Source: Tetrahymena thermophila SB210
Lineage: Eukaryota > Ciliophora > Oligohymenophorea > Hymenostomatida > Tetrahymenidae
NCBI RefSeq assembly: GCF_000189635.1
Contig: NW_002476452.1
Location: 248,001-312,000 of the forward strand
Direction: 5' to 3'
Length of the DNA stretch: 64,000 bases
Position 1 is the first letter of the stretch. Every line of letters starts with the position of its first letter. This document shows positions 10,726 to 24,316 of this stretch, piece by piece. The position numbers and the translations under genes are program-made. The notes under the pieces are model-generated. The model was not told the DNA's origin and ran no database searches. It saw nothing but the letters and a program-made list of their open reading frames with translations.

Positions 10726-13139
10726 TCAATCACTAGTTTTTTTCTAAGATTGAATTTCTTCAATTGTTTATATTAAAATAGAAGAATCAGGTCTATGATC
10801 TGGGTTGGTTTCTATCATTCTTATTACTAAAAGAAGAATTTAACTATATTTAGTATCTTTATACATATTCTTCATTAATCTAATTTTTGCTTATTTAAAT
10901 ATTACATCACAATTAACCTATGAAATATCAGTAAGAGTGAGCATGTACAACAAGATCATTCCTAAGCTAAATACATCACTTTTAAAAAAATTAATTTTTT
11001 GATCTCTCTTCATTTCTCTCAACTCAGGAGACATCCATTTAAGAGTACCAAAAGCTACATTATTTCTAATTTGTTCAGATTAAAATAATTCTTAAGCACA
11101 TCCGAAATCTGAAAGATAATAATTTCCTTCTCTAATTAAAATGTTTGATGGTTTTAAATCCCTATGAACTATTCCCTCATCTGAGTAGATTAGAGCTAAT
11201 GTTTTACCTATTTAGACTAAGAATTTTACTATTTCTTCTTGATTGAATTATTCAAGCTATTTTTAAGTTTAAATATAAAAAATAAAATTAAACAAAAAAA
11301 ATTCTAAAATGAATTATTATTATTCTGCAATATTTTTAATTTTAGAATTAAATTGAATACATTGGCTTGTTTTAAGTTGATTTATTCTTACAAAGTAGAT
11401 TCAGCCAAATCTAAAATGAGGTAAGTTGATCTGTTTGCTACAAAATAATTTTACAGTTTTATAACATGGTCATATTTTTTTAATTTTTCTAAAACTTCTA
11501 TCTCATGGAAAACACTACTGTTTATATCACTCATTTATTCAGTAACACAAATTTATTTGCATGCATAAAAATCTGGCATAGTCGATAAAATTTCTTGATT
11601 TTTGATGATTTCTTTGTGCTTATTTTTGACTTTATAGACATCTCCATAGCTGCCAGAACCTAAAGAATCTCTAAAATCTATTTCATATTTTTTTTCAAAC
11701 TACTCTTTTGAGATTTTGATTGCCTATTTAAATATCAGATCTTCAAGTCTGGCTAAAACTTCTTGTCTTTTTTAGTTTCTTTTTTTTATCAGAAAAGCCA
11801 ATAGAAAAGTAAAAAAAAGGCATACTACAGATTAAAATATTAAAGCTTTAATCTACTTTTAGCTAGTAGGTAAATAAGGGTTTTAATAAGATAATTAAGA
11901 AAATTATTAATAACTAAAGTCATTATTTTATTCATCGATTAACGTTACAATTATTTTACCTTAACTCATTGATAAATAAATTATTTAGTCATCACTTTGT
12001 TAAGCAAATACCTTTACAAAATCACTGTAATTTAATATAATTTAGTAAATGTATAACACTTTTTAGCTGTTATCTGAGCTTGGATCTCTATAACTCATTA
12101 AAAAATATTAATTTTGTTGGTATTAGTAATTATAGTTAAATTTAGGTAAGCTTTACAGATTTTTAAAACTCTCACTAAAATCAATTATTTTAAATTAAAT
12201 TTAATCTAAAACATAATTGAATAAGTAAATATTTGTGTTTGGTAGTATTTAATCGATCATGTTATTATTAAATACGTATGTATTATATTTAGAAGATATT
12301 ACAGCTTAGTCTCCTCCAAAATATTGAATTTCCTCAAATTCGTCTTCATTTTCCAAACAAAATATTTATTTTAAATCTAAATATTTAACGTTTTATTTCA
12401 AATAGTACAAGCATTTGTTTGAATCAGATGTAAAAAAATTTAATTGCATAATATTAGGTATATAACTCAGTTCAAGTTTTAAGATTTATTTATTTTTTGT
12501 TATGTAATATACTATGTTTGTATTCAAGTTATCTCTTAAGTAAAAAATATATGTATCATTAAATTGAGAGACGTGCAAGATATTTTTAACTTTTTATTAT
12601 AAAAGAAAATATTAACTTCTAATCCAAAGTGCTAAAAAAAATAAGTTTTATATAAAAAAAGAAAACCATAATATAAAAATATTATTTTAAAGTAATTAAG
12701 GAGTCAGTCATAAAAGTAGTTTTATTAGTTAATTGCATGTTATTTAGTAAATTTATTTCTTTAGTTCTACTAAATTGAAAATGAATTAATTACTTTGAGT
12801 AGTCTAAATTTCAACAGATGTTTAATCGCGAGGATAATAAATTTTAATAGATAAAATATCATTTATGATCTAATATAAAGAAAACGAGCTTTCAGATTAT
12901 ATTCCATTAGAATTCCAAATTATGGGCTAATTTTAATCAAAACCTATATCACCAATTAACATATGGTCTTAATCTTAATTATATTATCTTATTTAAAAAC
13001 AAGTTTCTTAATAAATAAATCCTCTTTAAAAAGTTTAATAATTATTTGAACTAAAACATTTATAAGATATGTCTGATTAATCACATATTGTATTAATAGC
13101 GTTTATTAAGAAAAGTATTAAAACTTAACAAAACTTCAT
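10726..13139 (-). CDS. Receptor-like protein kinase, array member 1 (divergent)
   Basis: Three exons: 13139-12794, 12589-11361, 11256-10726 (701 aa). The N-terminus MKFCQVLILFLINAINT is a signal peptide. The ectodomain has the family signature PIIWNSNGIQS. A hydrophobic membrane helix (ALIFQSVVCLFFTFLLAFLI) precedes a basic stop-transfer stretch and a kinase domain with glycine loop GSGSYGDV, catalytic ACK lysine, alpha-C HEIEVLEKL, HRDLKPSN, DFG and a GTLKWMSPE activation segment. All catalytic residues are present, so an active Ser/Thr-type kinase is expected, with the kinase on the cytoplasmic side. Intron 1 is phase 1 and intron 2 phase 0, as in the other members. It is the most diverged copy (HRDL where others have HRDI; VAFGT where others have VMGT) and sits at the 3' edge of the array. 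Ligand and substrate are unknown. Confidence 0.88.
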
Positions 13140-14355
13140 CTTTTTGTTGAGCAATATTATTTATTTATTTATTTCTGTATTTATTACTAATTTACTAATA
13201 AGATTTATAATTGTCAGGAAGAATCATAAATTCAACTAAATTATTTATTAATAGGAAATCCTAAATTTAATTAATTAGTTTTAAGACATACATAAATACA
13301 GCAAATAATTAAATATGGATTTTGTAGAAAAGTATTTATTTATTTTTTCTTTCAAATTGCACCAAAACACTAAATAGATAATAAATAAATACTATTATCT
13401 AAATTAAACAATTAAAAGAAATAATTTTTACAGTTCAGAACAAATAAATCCAATAGATCAATTTTATAATTTTGATAAAATCTATTTTGGTTTACTTTTA
13501 AATCAAGCTTTATTCAAAATTAAATTCATTTTAGAATTTTATTTGTTTCTTTATTTGTTTTAGAATATCATAAATTAATAAAAAAATACTTAAATTAATT
13601 ATCTTTAAATATTAATTAGATATTTTTACCAGTGTTGTGACGATGTTTTAGTTTTTAAATAGATCGATTCCGATTTTTTGGAAAATATTCAAAGTAACTT
13701 ATCAAATATTTTTTATTTTGGGCCACCCACCATTAATAAATACATATAGATACATAATACCCTGATCATTTTTTTAAGAAAAATAAATTTTATTTGCATT
13801 TGAAAATAAATAAAGACTTATTATATTACTATCTTATCCATTAGCCTAAAATAAATTTATATAATTTAAATATGATCTCATAAGCTTATTTATTCAACAG
13901 ATCCTAAAATTCATAATATACTAAAATTGATCTGTATAAATATTACAGTTTAATTGAGGTAAGCAGACTCATTTTATTCCTACTTGTTTTTTTATTGTAT
14001 TTATTCATAGATTTTGTAGTTTTTATAATTATTTGCTTTTATTAATTCTTATAATTAAATAATTAACTTCAATTACATAATTATATTTTTTATTATTCAT
14101 TATTCACAACTATATTGTACTTCCACTTCGTTAAATATTTAAGCTCATCCCTTTGATTTTAATCAGAGCAATAAATTGCAATTTACTACAAGCTTATTAA
14201 ATTTTAATGAGTTTTATATTTATTATTTTAAGGTAATGAAATTTAATGAATCCAATCAACATAAAAAATTTAAATTTTGACTTTATTTAGTACAGATTAA
14301 AAAATAATTATTTATTTTTATCAAAAATTATATAATAACTTATTTAATTTTTTTT
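13140..14355. other. AT-rich intergenic DNA
   Basis: Promoter side of member 1 and 3' flank of member 2. The stretch 14143-14280 recurs at 17745-17875, downstream of member 3, showing that flanks were duplicated along with genes. No gene seen. Confidence 0.55.
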
Positions 14356-16935
14356 TCATTATTATTTTATTTTATTTTTTTATTTAAAGTCATTTTCTAT
14401 ATCTTAAATTGTATTAATTATTATAGCAGCGTCAGGCCTATTGTCAGGATTCGTTTCTAACATTTTACTTGTCAGTAAAATAATTTCATTAGAAATATCT
14501 TTACAATAATTTTTCATGATTCTTATCTTTTGGCTTTTAGTAAACTCATCAGAGTTTACAGAAGAAATGTCTGAAAGAGTAAGCATATAAAGCAATAACA
14601 TCCCAAAGCTAAATATATCACTTTTGAAATAGTCAACTGCTTGATTTTTCTTCATTTCTTTTAATTCAGGTGACATCCATTTCAAAGTTCCCATGACTAA
14701 ATTGTTTCTGGCCCCTTCTGATTCAAATAATTTTTCAGCACATCCGAAATCAGACAAATAAAAATTTTTATCTTTAATAAGTATATTTGAAGGCTTAATA
14801 TCTCTATGAGCTATCTATTCTTCAATTTATATTAATGCTAAAGTTTTTCCTATTTAGATTAAAAATTTCACAATCTCACTCTCATCAAACTTTTCTAACT
14901 TTTTTTTAGATTTAAAAATGTAAATCAATTTATTCTTTTAAATTATATAAATTATTTAATATAAAAATGTCCTTATATTTGTAGATAAAATTACGAATTT
15001 TAAGATATTTATATTAAAATAAATCAATTCTATTTTATCAAATAGAATTTTATTTTAAAATGAAAAAAAAACTAAATAAATGAGTTGCTTGCTTACATTA
15101 GCCTACTTGCTATTTATTTCATCCTATAAAGTGGATTCTGCTAAATCTAAGATAATATACATTGACCTTTCTTCAGTCATATAATTTTGTAATTTAATCA
15201 CATTTTCATATTTCTTTAACTTTTCCAACACTTCGATTTCATGAAAAATCTATGAACTTTAGTTTTCTCCATCTTAAAACATATGTATTTGCTTACAGGC
15301 ATAGTAATTAGGCATATCTTGTAAAATATCAGGATTTTTGATAATGTCTTTGTATTTGTTTTTAACTTTGAAAACCTGTCCGTAGCTACCACTACCTAGA
15401 GAGTCTCTATAATCTAGTTCATATTTCTTTTAAAATTCTTATTTAGATATTTTAATCATTTATTTGAATATCAAATCCTCTATTCGAGCTACTATTTCTT
15501 TTCTCTTCTTTTATTTTCTAAGTATTAAAAGACTGAAAGTAAGCAATAGAATAAACATTACTGCTGACTAAAAATATATCATATATTATATTAGTATTTT
15601 TTTAGATAAATTTTCTATATGTGGTGCCGTTTCATAATAATAATACTAATAGATACTGTCTTGATCGTTTATTTGAAATAAAAAAATATAATAAGTATTC
15701 GAAACTAAGTAGAGGCTTGTTAGATTACTTTCTTATTGGTTAATTTTTTAAATGTATTATCCGTATTTAAATTTGATTTCATAAATATATTCAATTCTTT
15801 GTTCATTTTCAGAAAATGGATCTCTGTAACTCATTATTTTATTAAATTCATCTATTTAAAAGTTATAGTTAAACTTGGGAAAGTCAGCAACATTCTAAAC
15901 CTTCTCACTAATATCTTAAATTTATTCATAGATTTATTTGTTATAAAAATCATTACAAAAGAATAAATAAACATTTGTTTAAGGTAAAACTTATGTAATT
16001 AAATTATTTTCAATTACATAAGTATTTTTTTGAGTGCTTACAACAAAATTGTTACTTCCATTAGTCTAAATATCTACAAATTCATCACTTTAATTTTCAT
16101 CAATACAAAAAATAATTATTTGTTGCAACTATATCCTCTTATCATCAATTTTATACAAGCACTAATTCATTTTCTGGGTAAATAGATTTGTTTTAATTAA
16201 TTAAGGTCTCTCATTGAACAAATACTTAAGAATGGATTCAATAGTAAGGTAATATAATATAACCTAATTTTAATTATCTAGTATATAAAAGTAATAGATA
16301 TCATTTGATTAAGATACTTGCAAAATCTCCTTCACTAATTTTCAATAAAAGAATAGGTAAAAAATTATATTTACTTACTTATTAACTTTTTTAAAGTAAG
16401 AAGAATTTTTGAAATAAATGAAATATAATTTTGTTGTTATTATAAAATAAATTTAAAACATTTTGCATTTTATTTAGTTGATATATTTTAATTAAGTAAA
16501 GCGAGCATCTTTTAAAAATATTTCCATTAATTCTACTTAATCTTAAATTCATTATACAAAGTAATTAATAAGTAAATGAAATAAATATTTACCTCCAATA
16601 ACTTCTAATTCATTTGAAAAACTAGATTAATAAGCATAAATCTTTATCTGTAAATTATTTTAGGATATTTGATAAATACAATAACTAGTTTTTGACTGAA
16701 TGCCATTAGAATTCCAGAAAAAAGGTAGATTTTAAATGAATGTATTTTAATAAATTGTTACACTAGTTTAATTAAACTTCTGTAGTTAATAACAATTATA
16801 TTAATATATGTAACCTCTTAAAAATGTCATGAAATAATTAGGATTATAGCAAGTTAAAACCTATTCTTATCCGTCAGACTATAAATATGCAGTAATAAAT
16901 AGAAGAATTAATAATAATAATACTTTTATTGTCAT
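14356..16935 (-). CDS. Receptor-like protein kinase, array member 2
   Basis: Exons 16935-16593, 16334-15097, 14898-14356 (707 aa). Signal peptide MTIKVLLLLILLFITAYLQS; Cys-containing ectodomain with NSNGIQSKTSYCIYQI near residue 85; a membrane helix at about 366-386 (AVMFILLLTFSLLIL) followed by RKQKKRK; kinase domain from about 420. Visible motifs: GSGSYGQVF (428-436), catalytic Lys in YYACKQI (462), alpha-C Glu in FHEIEVLEKL (about 480), HRDIKPSN (Asp 560), SDFG (Asp 577), GTLKWMSPE, and a C-lobe ETNPDNRPDA. Intron 2 splits the kinase domain between the N-lobe and the HRD-containing C-lobe. Stop is TGA 14358-14356, read after several TAA/TAG Gln codons. Head-to-tail with member 3; no evidence of an operon, so each gene probably has its own promoter. 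Confidence 0.92.
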
Positions 16936-17951
16936 ACTTTTACAGACAAATCTTTTGTTGAATTTATAGATTTCAAAAGTGATTAATTGATTAGAAATTT
17001 GGATTCTCTATTTAAAGTAATACAAAAGATTAATTATTAAATTAAAATTTATTACTATTAAACAAATAATATCAACTCATAAATACAATTTCAAATATTT
17101 GATTATATTCTATTAATTATATTTCTTGTATAAACTTTTTTTTTTTTAATTTATAGTATATAGTAATTAATAATTTTAATATTCTAAAAACTTACATTAT
17201 TTTTATACATTTATTTTTTGATTATTAGTTTACATACACACATACTAATAAATAATCCATACATGAAAAAGGTACTTTAAATCTTAATTAGAATATAATA
17301 AAATATTTTAAATAAATTTAGTAATTTTAAAATTAAAAAATAAAACTTATATTTATCATTAAAATAATGAAAATATTTAAAATTTATTAGATAGATTTCA
17401 ATAAACTTATTTGATATACTCTCATAAATATTTGCTTTAATTTTTTTATTTAAAACCATTTTCTATCTTAAATTGTATTAATTATTATTCCAGCATCAGG
17501 CCTATTGTCAGGATTAGTTTCCAACATTTTACTTGTCAACAATCCTTACTTAGTCTTCAATATATTATTTTGGCTTTTAAGATATATGTGGTCTTGCATT
17601 ATCATGTCCATATTTTTTTTAAGCCTTCTTTTTTTAAAAATTTGATAGCATCTTTTTTATATCAATTGCTTCTCATATATCTCCTCATTAGTCAAGTTAG
17701 TTGCTTGGAAGCTCTATATATTTTTTATAAATATGTCAATACATCCCTTTGATTTTAATCAGAGCAATAAATAACAATTTACTATAAGGTTATTAAATTT
17801 TAATGAGTTTTATATTTATTATTTTAAGATAATTAAATTTAAATGAATCATGCAACATAAAAATTTAAATTTTGGCTCGTGCAAATTCAAAAAATAATTT
17901 ATTTATTTATTTTTATTATTAATTACATAATAAATTATTCAATTTTTTTTT
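16936..17951. other. Intergenic DNA with a kinase-gene remnant
   Basis: AT-rich spacer containing the broken kinase 3' end listed separately at 17448-17545 and, around 17175-17300, a spacer block (TTCTAAAAACTTACA-type start) that recurs near 24905, 27945, 28330 and 33330. No intact gene. Confidence 0.6.
17448..17545 (-). pseudogene. Remnant of kinase exon 3
   Basis: About 100 bases closely matching the last codons of the array kinases (the TSKMLETNPDNRPDAGIIINTI region), followed on its 3' side (down to about 17377) by the same downstream flank as member 4. A 2-base loss in the CTATATCTTAAA segment shifts the frame, and similarity stops abruptly at about 17545. A decayed tail left by an unequal exchange. 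Confidence 0.8.
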
Positions 17952-20574
17952 TCATTATTATATTTTATTTTTTTATTTAAAGTCATTTTCTATATTTTAA
18001 ATAGTATTAATTATAATAGCGGCATCAGGCCTATTGTCAGGATTAGTTTCTAACATTTTACTTGTCAGTAAAATAATTTCTTTAGAAATACCTTTACAAT
18101 AATCTTTCATGATTCTTATCTTTTGGCTTTTAGTAAACTCATCAGAGTTTACAGAAGAAATATCTGAAAGAGTAAGCATATAAAGCAATAACATCCCAAA
18201 GCTAAATATGTCACTTTTGAAATAGTCAACTACTTGATTTTTCTTCATTTCTTTTAATTCAGGTGACATCCATTTCAAAGTTCCCATGACTAAATTTTTT
18301 CTGGCTCCTTCTTATTCAAATAATTTTTCTGCACATCCGAAATCAGACAAATAAAAATTTTAATCTTTAATAAGTATATTTGAAGGCTTAATATCTCTAT
18401 GAGCTATCCCTTCTTCTATCTAAATTAAAGCTAAAGTTTTACCTATTTAGGATAAAAATTTCACAATCTCACTCTCATCAAACTTTTCTAACTTTTTTTT
18501 AGATTTAAAAGTGCAAATTAATTTATTTTTAAAAATTATATCAATTATTTAATATTAAAAGGGTATGATATTTATAGATAAAATTAAGAATTTTAAGATA
18601 TTTAAATTAATATGAATCAATTAAAAAGTAATAGATAATAAAAATTTATTCTATTTTATCAAATAAAATTTTATTTTAAAATTAAAAATAAATTAAATAA
18701 ACGAGTTGCTTGCTTACATTAGCCTACTTGTTATTTATTTCATCCTATAATGTGGATTCTGCTAAATCTAAAACAAGATACGTTGCTCTTTCTTCAATAA
18801 TATAATTTTGTAATTTAATAACATTTTCATATTTCTTTAACTTTTCCAATACTTCGATTTCATGAAAAATCTATGAACTTTAGTTTTCTCCATCTTAAAT
18901 CATATGTATTTGCTTACAGGCATAGTAATCAGGCATATTTTATAAAATATCAGGATTTTTGATAATGTCTTTGTATTTGTTTTTAACTTTGAAAACCTGT
19001 CCGTAGCTACCAATACCTAGAGAGTCTCTATAATCTATTTCATATTTCTTTTAAAATTCTTATTTAGATATTTGAATAACTTATTTGAATATCAGATCCT
19101 CTGTTCGAATTATTATTTGTTTTCTCTTCTTATATCTTCTAAGTATCAAAAGACTGAAAATAAGCACTAGAATAAACGTTACTGCTAACTAAAAATATAT
19201 CAAATATTATATTAGTATGTTTTTAGATAAATTTTCTATACTTTATGGTATTTAAAATAATTCATAATACTAATAGATATTGTCTTAATCGTTTATTTAA
19301 AATAAAAAAACATAATCTGCATTCGAAACTAAATAGAGGCTTGTTATATTACTATCTTATTGGCTAATTTTTTAAATATATTATCCGTACTTAAATTTGA
19401 TTTCATAAATATATTCAATTCTTTGTTCATTTTCAGAAAATTGGTCTCTGTAACTCATTAATTTCTTATATTCATCTATTTATATATTATAGTTAAACTT
19501 GGGAAAGTTTGCAACATTTTATAGCTTCTCACTAAAATCTTAAATTTATTCATAGATTTTATAGTTAATTTTATCAAAATATATGAATAAGTAAATATTT
19601 GTTTGAGGTAAAACTTATGTAATTAAATTATTTTCAATTACATAAGTATTTTTTTGAGTGCTTACAAAAAAACTGTTATTTCCATAAGTCTAAATATCTA
19701 CAAATTCATCACCTTCATTTTTATCAATACAAAAAATAATTATTTGTCGCAAGTTTATCTTCTAATCATCAATTTTATACAAGCACTAATTCATTTTCTG
19801 GGTAAATAGATTTGTTTTAATTAATTAAGGTCTCTCATTTAACAAATACTTAAGAATGTATTCAATAGTAAGGTAATATAATGTGACCTGATTTTAATTA
19901 TCTAGTATATAAAAGTAATAGATATCATTTGATTCAGATACTTGCAAAATCTCCTTCACTAATTTTCAATAAAACAATTGGTAAAAAATTATATTTACTT
20001 ACTTAATTACTTATTAACTTTTTTTAAAGTAAGAAGAATTTTTAAAATAAATGAAATATAATTTTGTTGTTATTATAAAATAAATGTAAAACATTTTGCA
20101 TTTTATTTAGTCGATATAATTTAATTAAGTAAAGCGAGCATCATTTAAAAATACTTCCATTAATTCTTTTTAATCTTAAATTCTTAATACAAAGTAATAC
20201 ATAAGTAAATGAAATAAATATTTACCTCCAATAACTTCTAATTCATTTGAAATAACAGATCTCAAAGGATAAATCTTTATATGTAAATTATTTTAGGATA
20301 TTTGATAAATACAAAAACTTGTTTTTGACTGAATGCCATTAGAATTCCAGAAAAAAGGTAGATTTTAAATGAATGAAAGTGACTTAATATCTACATTAGT
20401 TTAACTAAACATCCTTGGTTAATAACAATTATATTAATATATGTAACCTCTTACAAATGCCATGTAATAATCAGGATTATTTTCATTGCAAATTAAAACC
20501 TATTTTTATCCGTCAGATTATAAATATGCCGTAATAAATAGAAGAATTAATAATAATAATACTTTTATTGTCAT
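17952..20574 (-). CDS. Receptor-like protein kinase, array member 3
   Basis: Exons 20574-20226, 19958-18718, 18491-17952 (709 aa), no TGA inside. Same architecture as member 2: signal peptide MTIKVLLLLILLFITAYLQS, NSNGIQSKTSFCIYQI ectodomain signature, membrane helix ending in LILRRYKKRK, kinase. Distinctive point: the glycine loop reads GIGSYGQVF, with Ile in the second position where others have Ser, Cys or Gln. The Lys, HRD and DFG residues are all kept. Downstream about 140 bases match those downstream of member 2. Confidence 0.92.
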
Positions 20575-20923
20575 ACTTTTACAAAAAAATCTTTTTTTCA
20601 ATTTATAGATTTCAAAAGTGATTAATTTATTAGAAATTTTGGTTCACTATTTAAAGTAATACAAAAGATTTACTATTAAATTACAATTTATTACTATTAA
20701 ACAAATAATTTCAACTCATAAATAAAATTTCAAATATTTTTTTATATTCTATTAATTATGTTCCTACTTATTTTTTTTAACTTATAATAAATTCTAATTT
20801 TAAATATAAAATTTAGTTATTTTAAAATGTTTAATTTAAAAATAAAACTTATATTTATCATTAAAATAAAGTAAATATTTAAAATTTATTCGATAGATTT
20901 CACTAAACTTATTTGAAACACTC
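20575..20923. other. Short AT-rich spacer
   Basis: About 350 bases between the start of member 3 and the stop of member 4. The shortest spacer in the array; it must hold the promoter of member 3 and the 3' UTR of member 4. Confidence 0.55.
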
Positions 20924-23514
20924 TCATAAATATTTAGTTTAATTTTTTTATTTAAAATTATTTTCTATATCTTAAATTGTATTAATTATTATTCCAGCAT
21001 CAGGTCTATTGTCAGGATTCGTTTCTAACATTTTACTTGTCAATAAAATAATTTCCTTAGAAATACCTTTACAATAAATTTTCATGATTCTTATTTTTTG
21101 GTTTTTAGTAAACTCATCAGTGTTTACAGAAGAAATGTCTGAAAGAGTTAGCATGTAAAGCAACAACATCCCAAAGCTAAATATGTCACTTTTGAAATAG
21201 TCAACTACTTGATTTTTCTTCATTTCTCTTAATTCAGGTGACATCCATTTCAAAGTTCCCATAACTAAATTTTTTCTAGCTCCTTCTGATTCAAATAATT
21301 TTTCTGCACATCCAAAGTCAGATAAATAAAAGTTTTAATCTTTAATTAGTATATTTGAAGGCTTAATATCTCTATGAGCTATCCCTTCTTCGATGTATAT
21401 TAATGCTAAAGTTTTTCCTATTTAGATAAGAAACTTCACAATCTCACTCTCATCAAACTTTTCTGACTTTTTGTTAGATTTAAAAATATAAATCAAAATT
21501 AAAAGATAAAATTATGAATTTTAAGAAATTTATATTGATATGAATCAATTAAAAAATAATAAATAATAAAAGTTAGTTAATTCTATTTTATCAAATAAAA
21601 TATTATTTTAAAATTAAAAAAAATTAAATAAATAAGTTGCTTGCTTACATTAACCTACTTGCTATTTATTTCATCCTATAATGTGGATTCTGCTAAATCT
21701 AAAACAAGATACGTTGCTCTTTCTTCAATAATATAATTTTGTAATTTAATCACATTTTCATATTTCTTTAACTTTTCCAACACTTCGATTTCATGAAAAA
21801 TCTATGAGTTTTAGTTTTCTCCATCTTAAGATATATGTATTTGCTTGCAGGCATAGTAATCAGGCATATTTTATAAAATATCAGGATTTTTTATAATGCC
21901 TTTGTATTTGTTTTTAACTTTGAAAACCTGCCCAAAGCTACCACTACCTAGAGAATCTCTATAATCTAGTTCATATTTCTTTTAAAATTCTTGTTTAGAT
22001 ATTTGAATAATTTATTTAAATATCAAATCCTCTATTCGAGCTACTATTTATTTTCTCTTCTTTTATCTTCTAAGTATCAAAAGACTGAAAGTAAGCAATA
22101 GAATAAACATTACTACTGACTAAAAATATATCATTTATTATATTAGCACGTTTTTAGATAAATCTTTTATACTTGGTTACATTTCAAATGAATAATACTA
22201 ATAGATATTGTCTTGATCGTTTATTTAAAATAATAAAATATAATTTGGATTTGAAACTAAATAGAGGCTTGATATATTATTATTTTATTGGTTAATTTTT
22301 TAAATATATTATCCATACTTAAATTTGATTTCATAAATATATTCAATTCTTTGTTCATTTTCAGAAAATGGATCACTGTAACTCATTACTTTATTAAATT
22401 CATCTATTTATATGTTATAGTTAAACTTTGGAAAGTCTGCAACATTTTATACCTTCTCACTAAAATCTTAAATTTATTCATAGATTTTATAGTTATAATA
22501 GTCATTACATAAGAATAAATAAACATTTGTTAAAGGTAAAACTTATGTAATTAAATTATTTTCAATTACATAAGTATTTTTTTGAGTGCTTACAACAAAA
22601 TTGTTACTTCCATAAGTCTAAATATCTACAAATTAATCACCTTCATTTTCATCAAGACAAAAAATAATTATTTGCTGCAACTATTTCCTCTAATCATCAA
22701 TTTTATACAAGCACTAATTCATTTACTAGGTAAATAGATTTGATTTAATTAATTAAGGTCTCTCATTGAATAAATACTTAAGAATGGATTGAATAGAAAC
22801 TTAAAATAATATAACCTAATTTTAATTATCTAGTATATAAAAGTAATAGATATCATTTGATTAAGATACTTGCAAAATCTCCTTCACTAATTACAATAAA
22901 AGAATAGGTAAAAAATTATATTTACTTATTAATTTTTTTATAGTAAGAAGAGAATTTTTGAAATAAATGAAAAAAAAAATATAAAATATTGAATATGAAA
23001 TATGATTTTGTTGTTATTAGAAAATAAATTTAAATTATTTTGCATTTTATTTAGTTGATGAATTTTAATTAATTAAAGCGAGCATCTTTTAAAAATATTT
23101 CCATTAATTCTACTTAATCTTAAAAGTTCATTAAACAAAGTAATTAATAAGTAAATGAAATAAATATTTACCTCCAATAACTTCTAATTCATTTGAATTA
23201 CTAGATTAATAAGCATAAATCTTTATCTGTAAATTATTTTAGGATGTTTGATAAATACAATAACTAGTTTTTGACTGAATGCCATTAGAATTCCAGAAAA
23301 AAGGTAGATTTTAAATGAATGTAGTTTCCTAAATTGTTACACTAGTTTAATTAAACATCCGTAGTTAATAACAATCGTGTAAATTTATATAACCTCTTAC
23401 AAATCCCATTTAATAATCAGGAAAATAGCAAATTAAACTTTATTCTTATACATCTGATTATAAATATGCAGAAATAAATAGAAGAATTAATGATAATAAT
23501 GCTTTTATTTTCAT
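20924..23514 (-). CDS. Receptor-like protein kinase, array member 4
   Basis: Exons 23514-23172, 22886-21649, 21466-20924 (707 aa). Signal peptide MKIKALLSLILLFISAYLQS. Ectodomain, membrane helix and kinase as in member 2, with glycine loop GSGSFGQVF and HRDIKPSN/DFG intact. The 3' end differs from members 2 and 3: it reads on to TGA 20926-20924 with a slightly longer tail (ENNFKQKNQTKYL), a form shared with member 5. Exon 3 begins with Ser (TCA) instead of Leu at the exon 2/3 junction, also as in member 5, so members 4 and 5 are close sisters. Confidence 0.92.
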
Positions 23515-23640
23515 ACTTTTGCAAACAAATCTTTTGCTCGATTTATAGCTTTCAAAAGTGATTAATTGATTAGAAATTTGGATTCAGTATTTAAAGTAAT
23601 ACAAATGATCAATTATTAAATTTTAATTTATTATTATTAA

Positions 23641-24316
23641 ACAGATATCGTTTGACTAAGATAGATACTTGCAAAATTTCCTTCAGTAATATTCAATAAA
23701 AGAATTGGTAAAAATAAATATATATTTTCTTATTAACTTTTTTTAAAAGTAGAAGAATTTTTGAAATAAATGAAATATAAAATATTGAATATGAAATATG
23801 ATCTGGTTGTTGTTTGAGAATAATTAAATTTAAAATATTTTGCATTTTATTTAGTTGATCTATTTAATTTAATTAATTAAACAAGCATCTTTTAAAAATA
23901 TTTCCATTAATTCTACATAATCTTAAGTTCATTAAACAAAATAATTAATAAGTAAATGAAATAAATGTTTACCTCAAATAACTTCTAATAAATTTAAAAT
24001 AATATGCTCATAAGCATAAATCTTTATCTGTAAATTATTTTAGGATGTCTGATAAATACAAAAACTGCTATTTGATAAAATGCCATTCGAATTCCAGAAA
24101 AAAGGTAGATTTTTATAGTATCTAGTTTACCAAATTTTATCAATTTTTTAATTAAAATGCTGTACTAAATAAAAATTAAATTCATTTCTGTAAACTCTTA
24201 GAAATATCATTTAATTATCAGGCTAATAGCAAATTAAACTTTCATCTGATATGTGAGATTGATTATAAATATGCAGTAATAAATAGAAAAATTAAAAATA
24301 ATACTTTTATTTACAT
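23641..24316 (-). pseudogene. 5' fragment of a receptor-like kinase gene
   Basis: A copy of exon 1, intron 1 and the first about 50 bases of exon 2, joined abruptly at 23641 to the upstream flank of member 4. The would-be start is 24316. Three faults are visible: a frameshift shortly after the signal peptide leading to an early TGA, a GGA-to-TGA change at the end of exon 1, and loss of the exon 2 acceptor (AG changed to AC). The rest of the gene, including the membrane helix and kinase, is missing. A dead relic. Confidence 0.85.

Noticed and set aside
15736..15966. Plus-strand frames opposite kinase exon 2 (also 22288-22512 and 30146-30358)
   Set aside because: They are antisense shadows of the conserved ectodomain and recur only because the genes on the other strand are paralogues.
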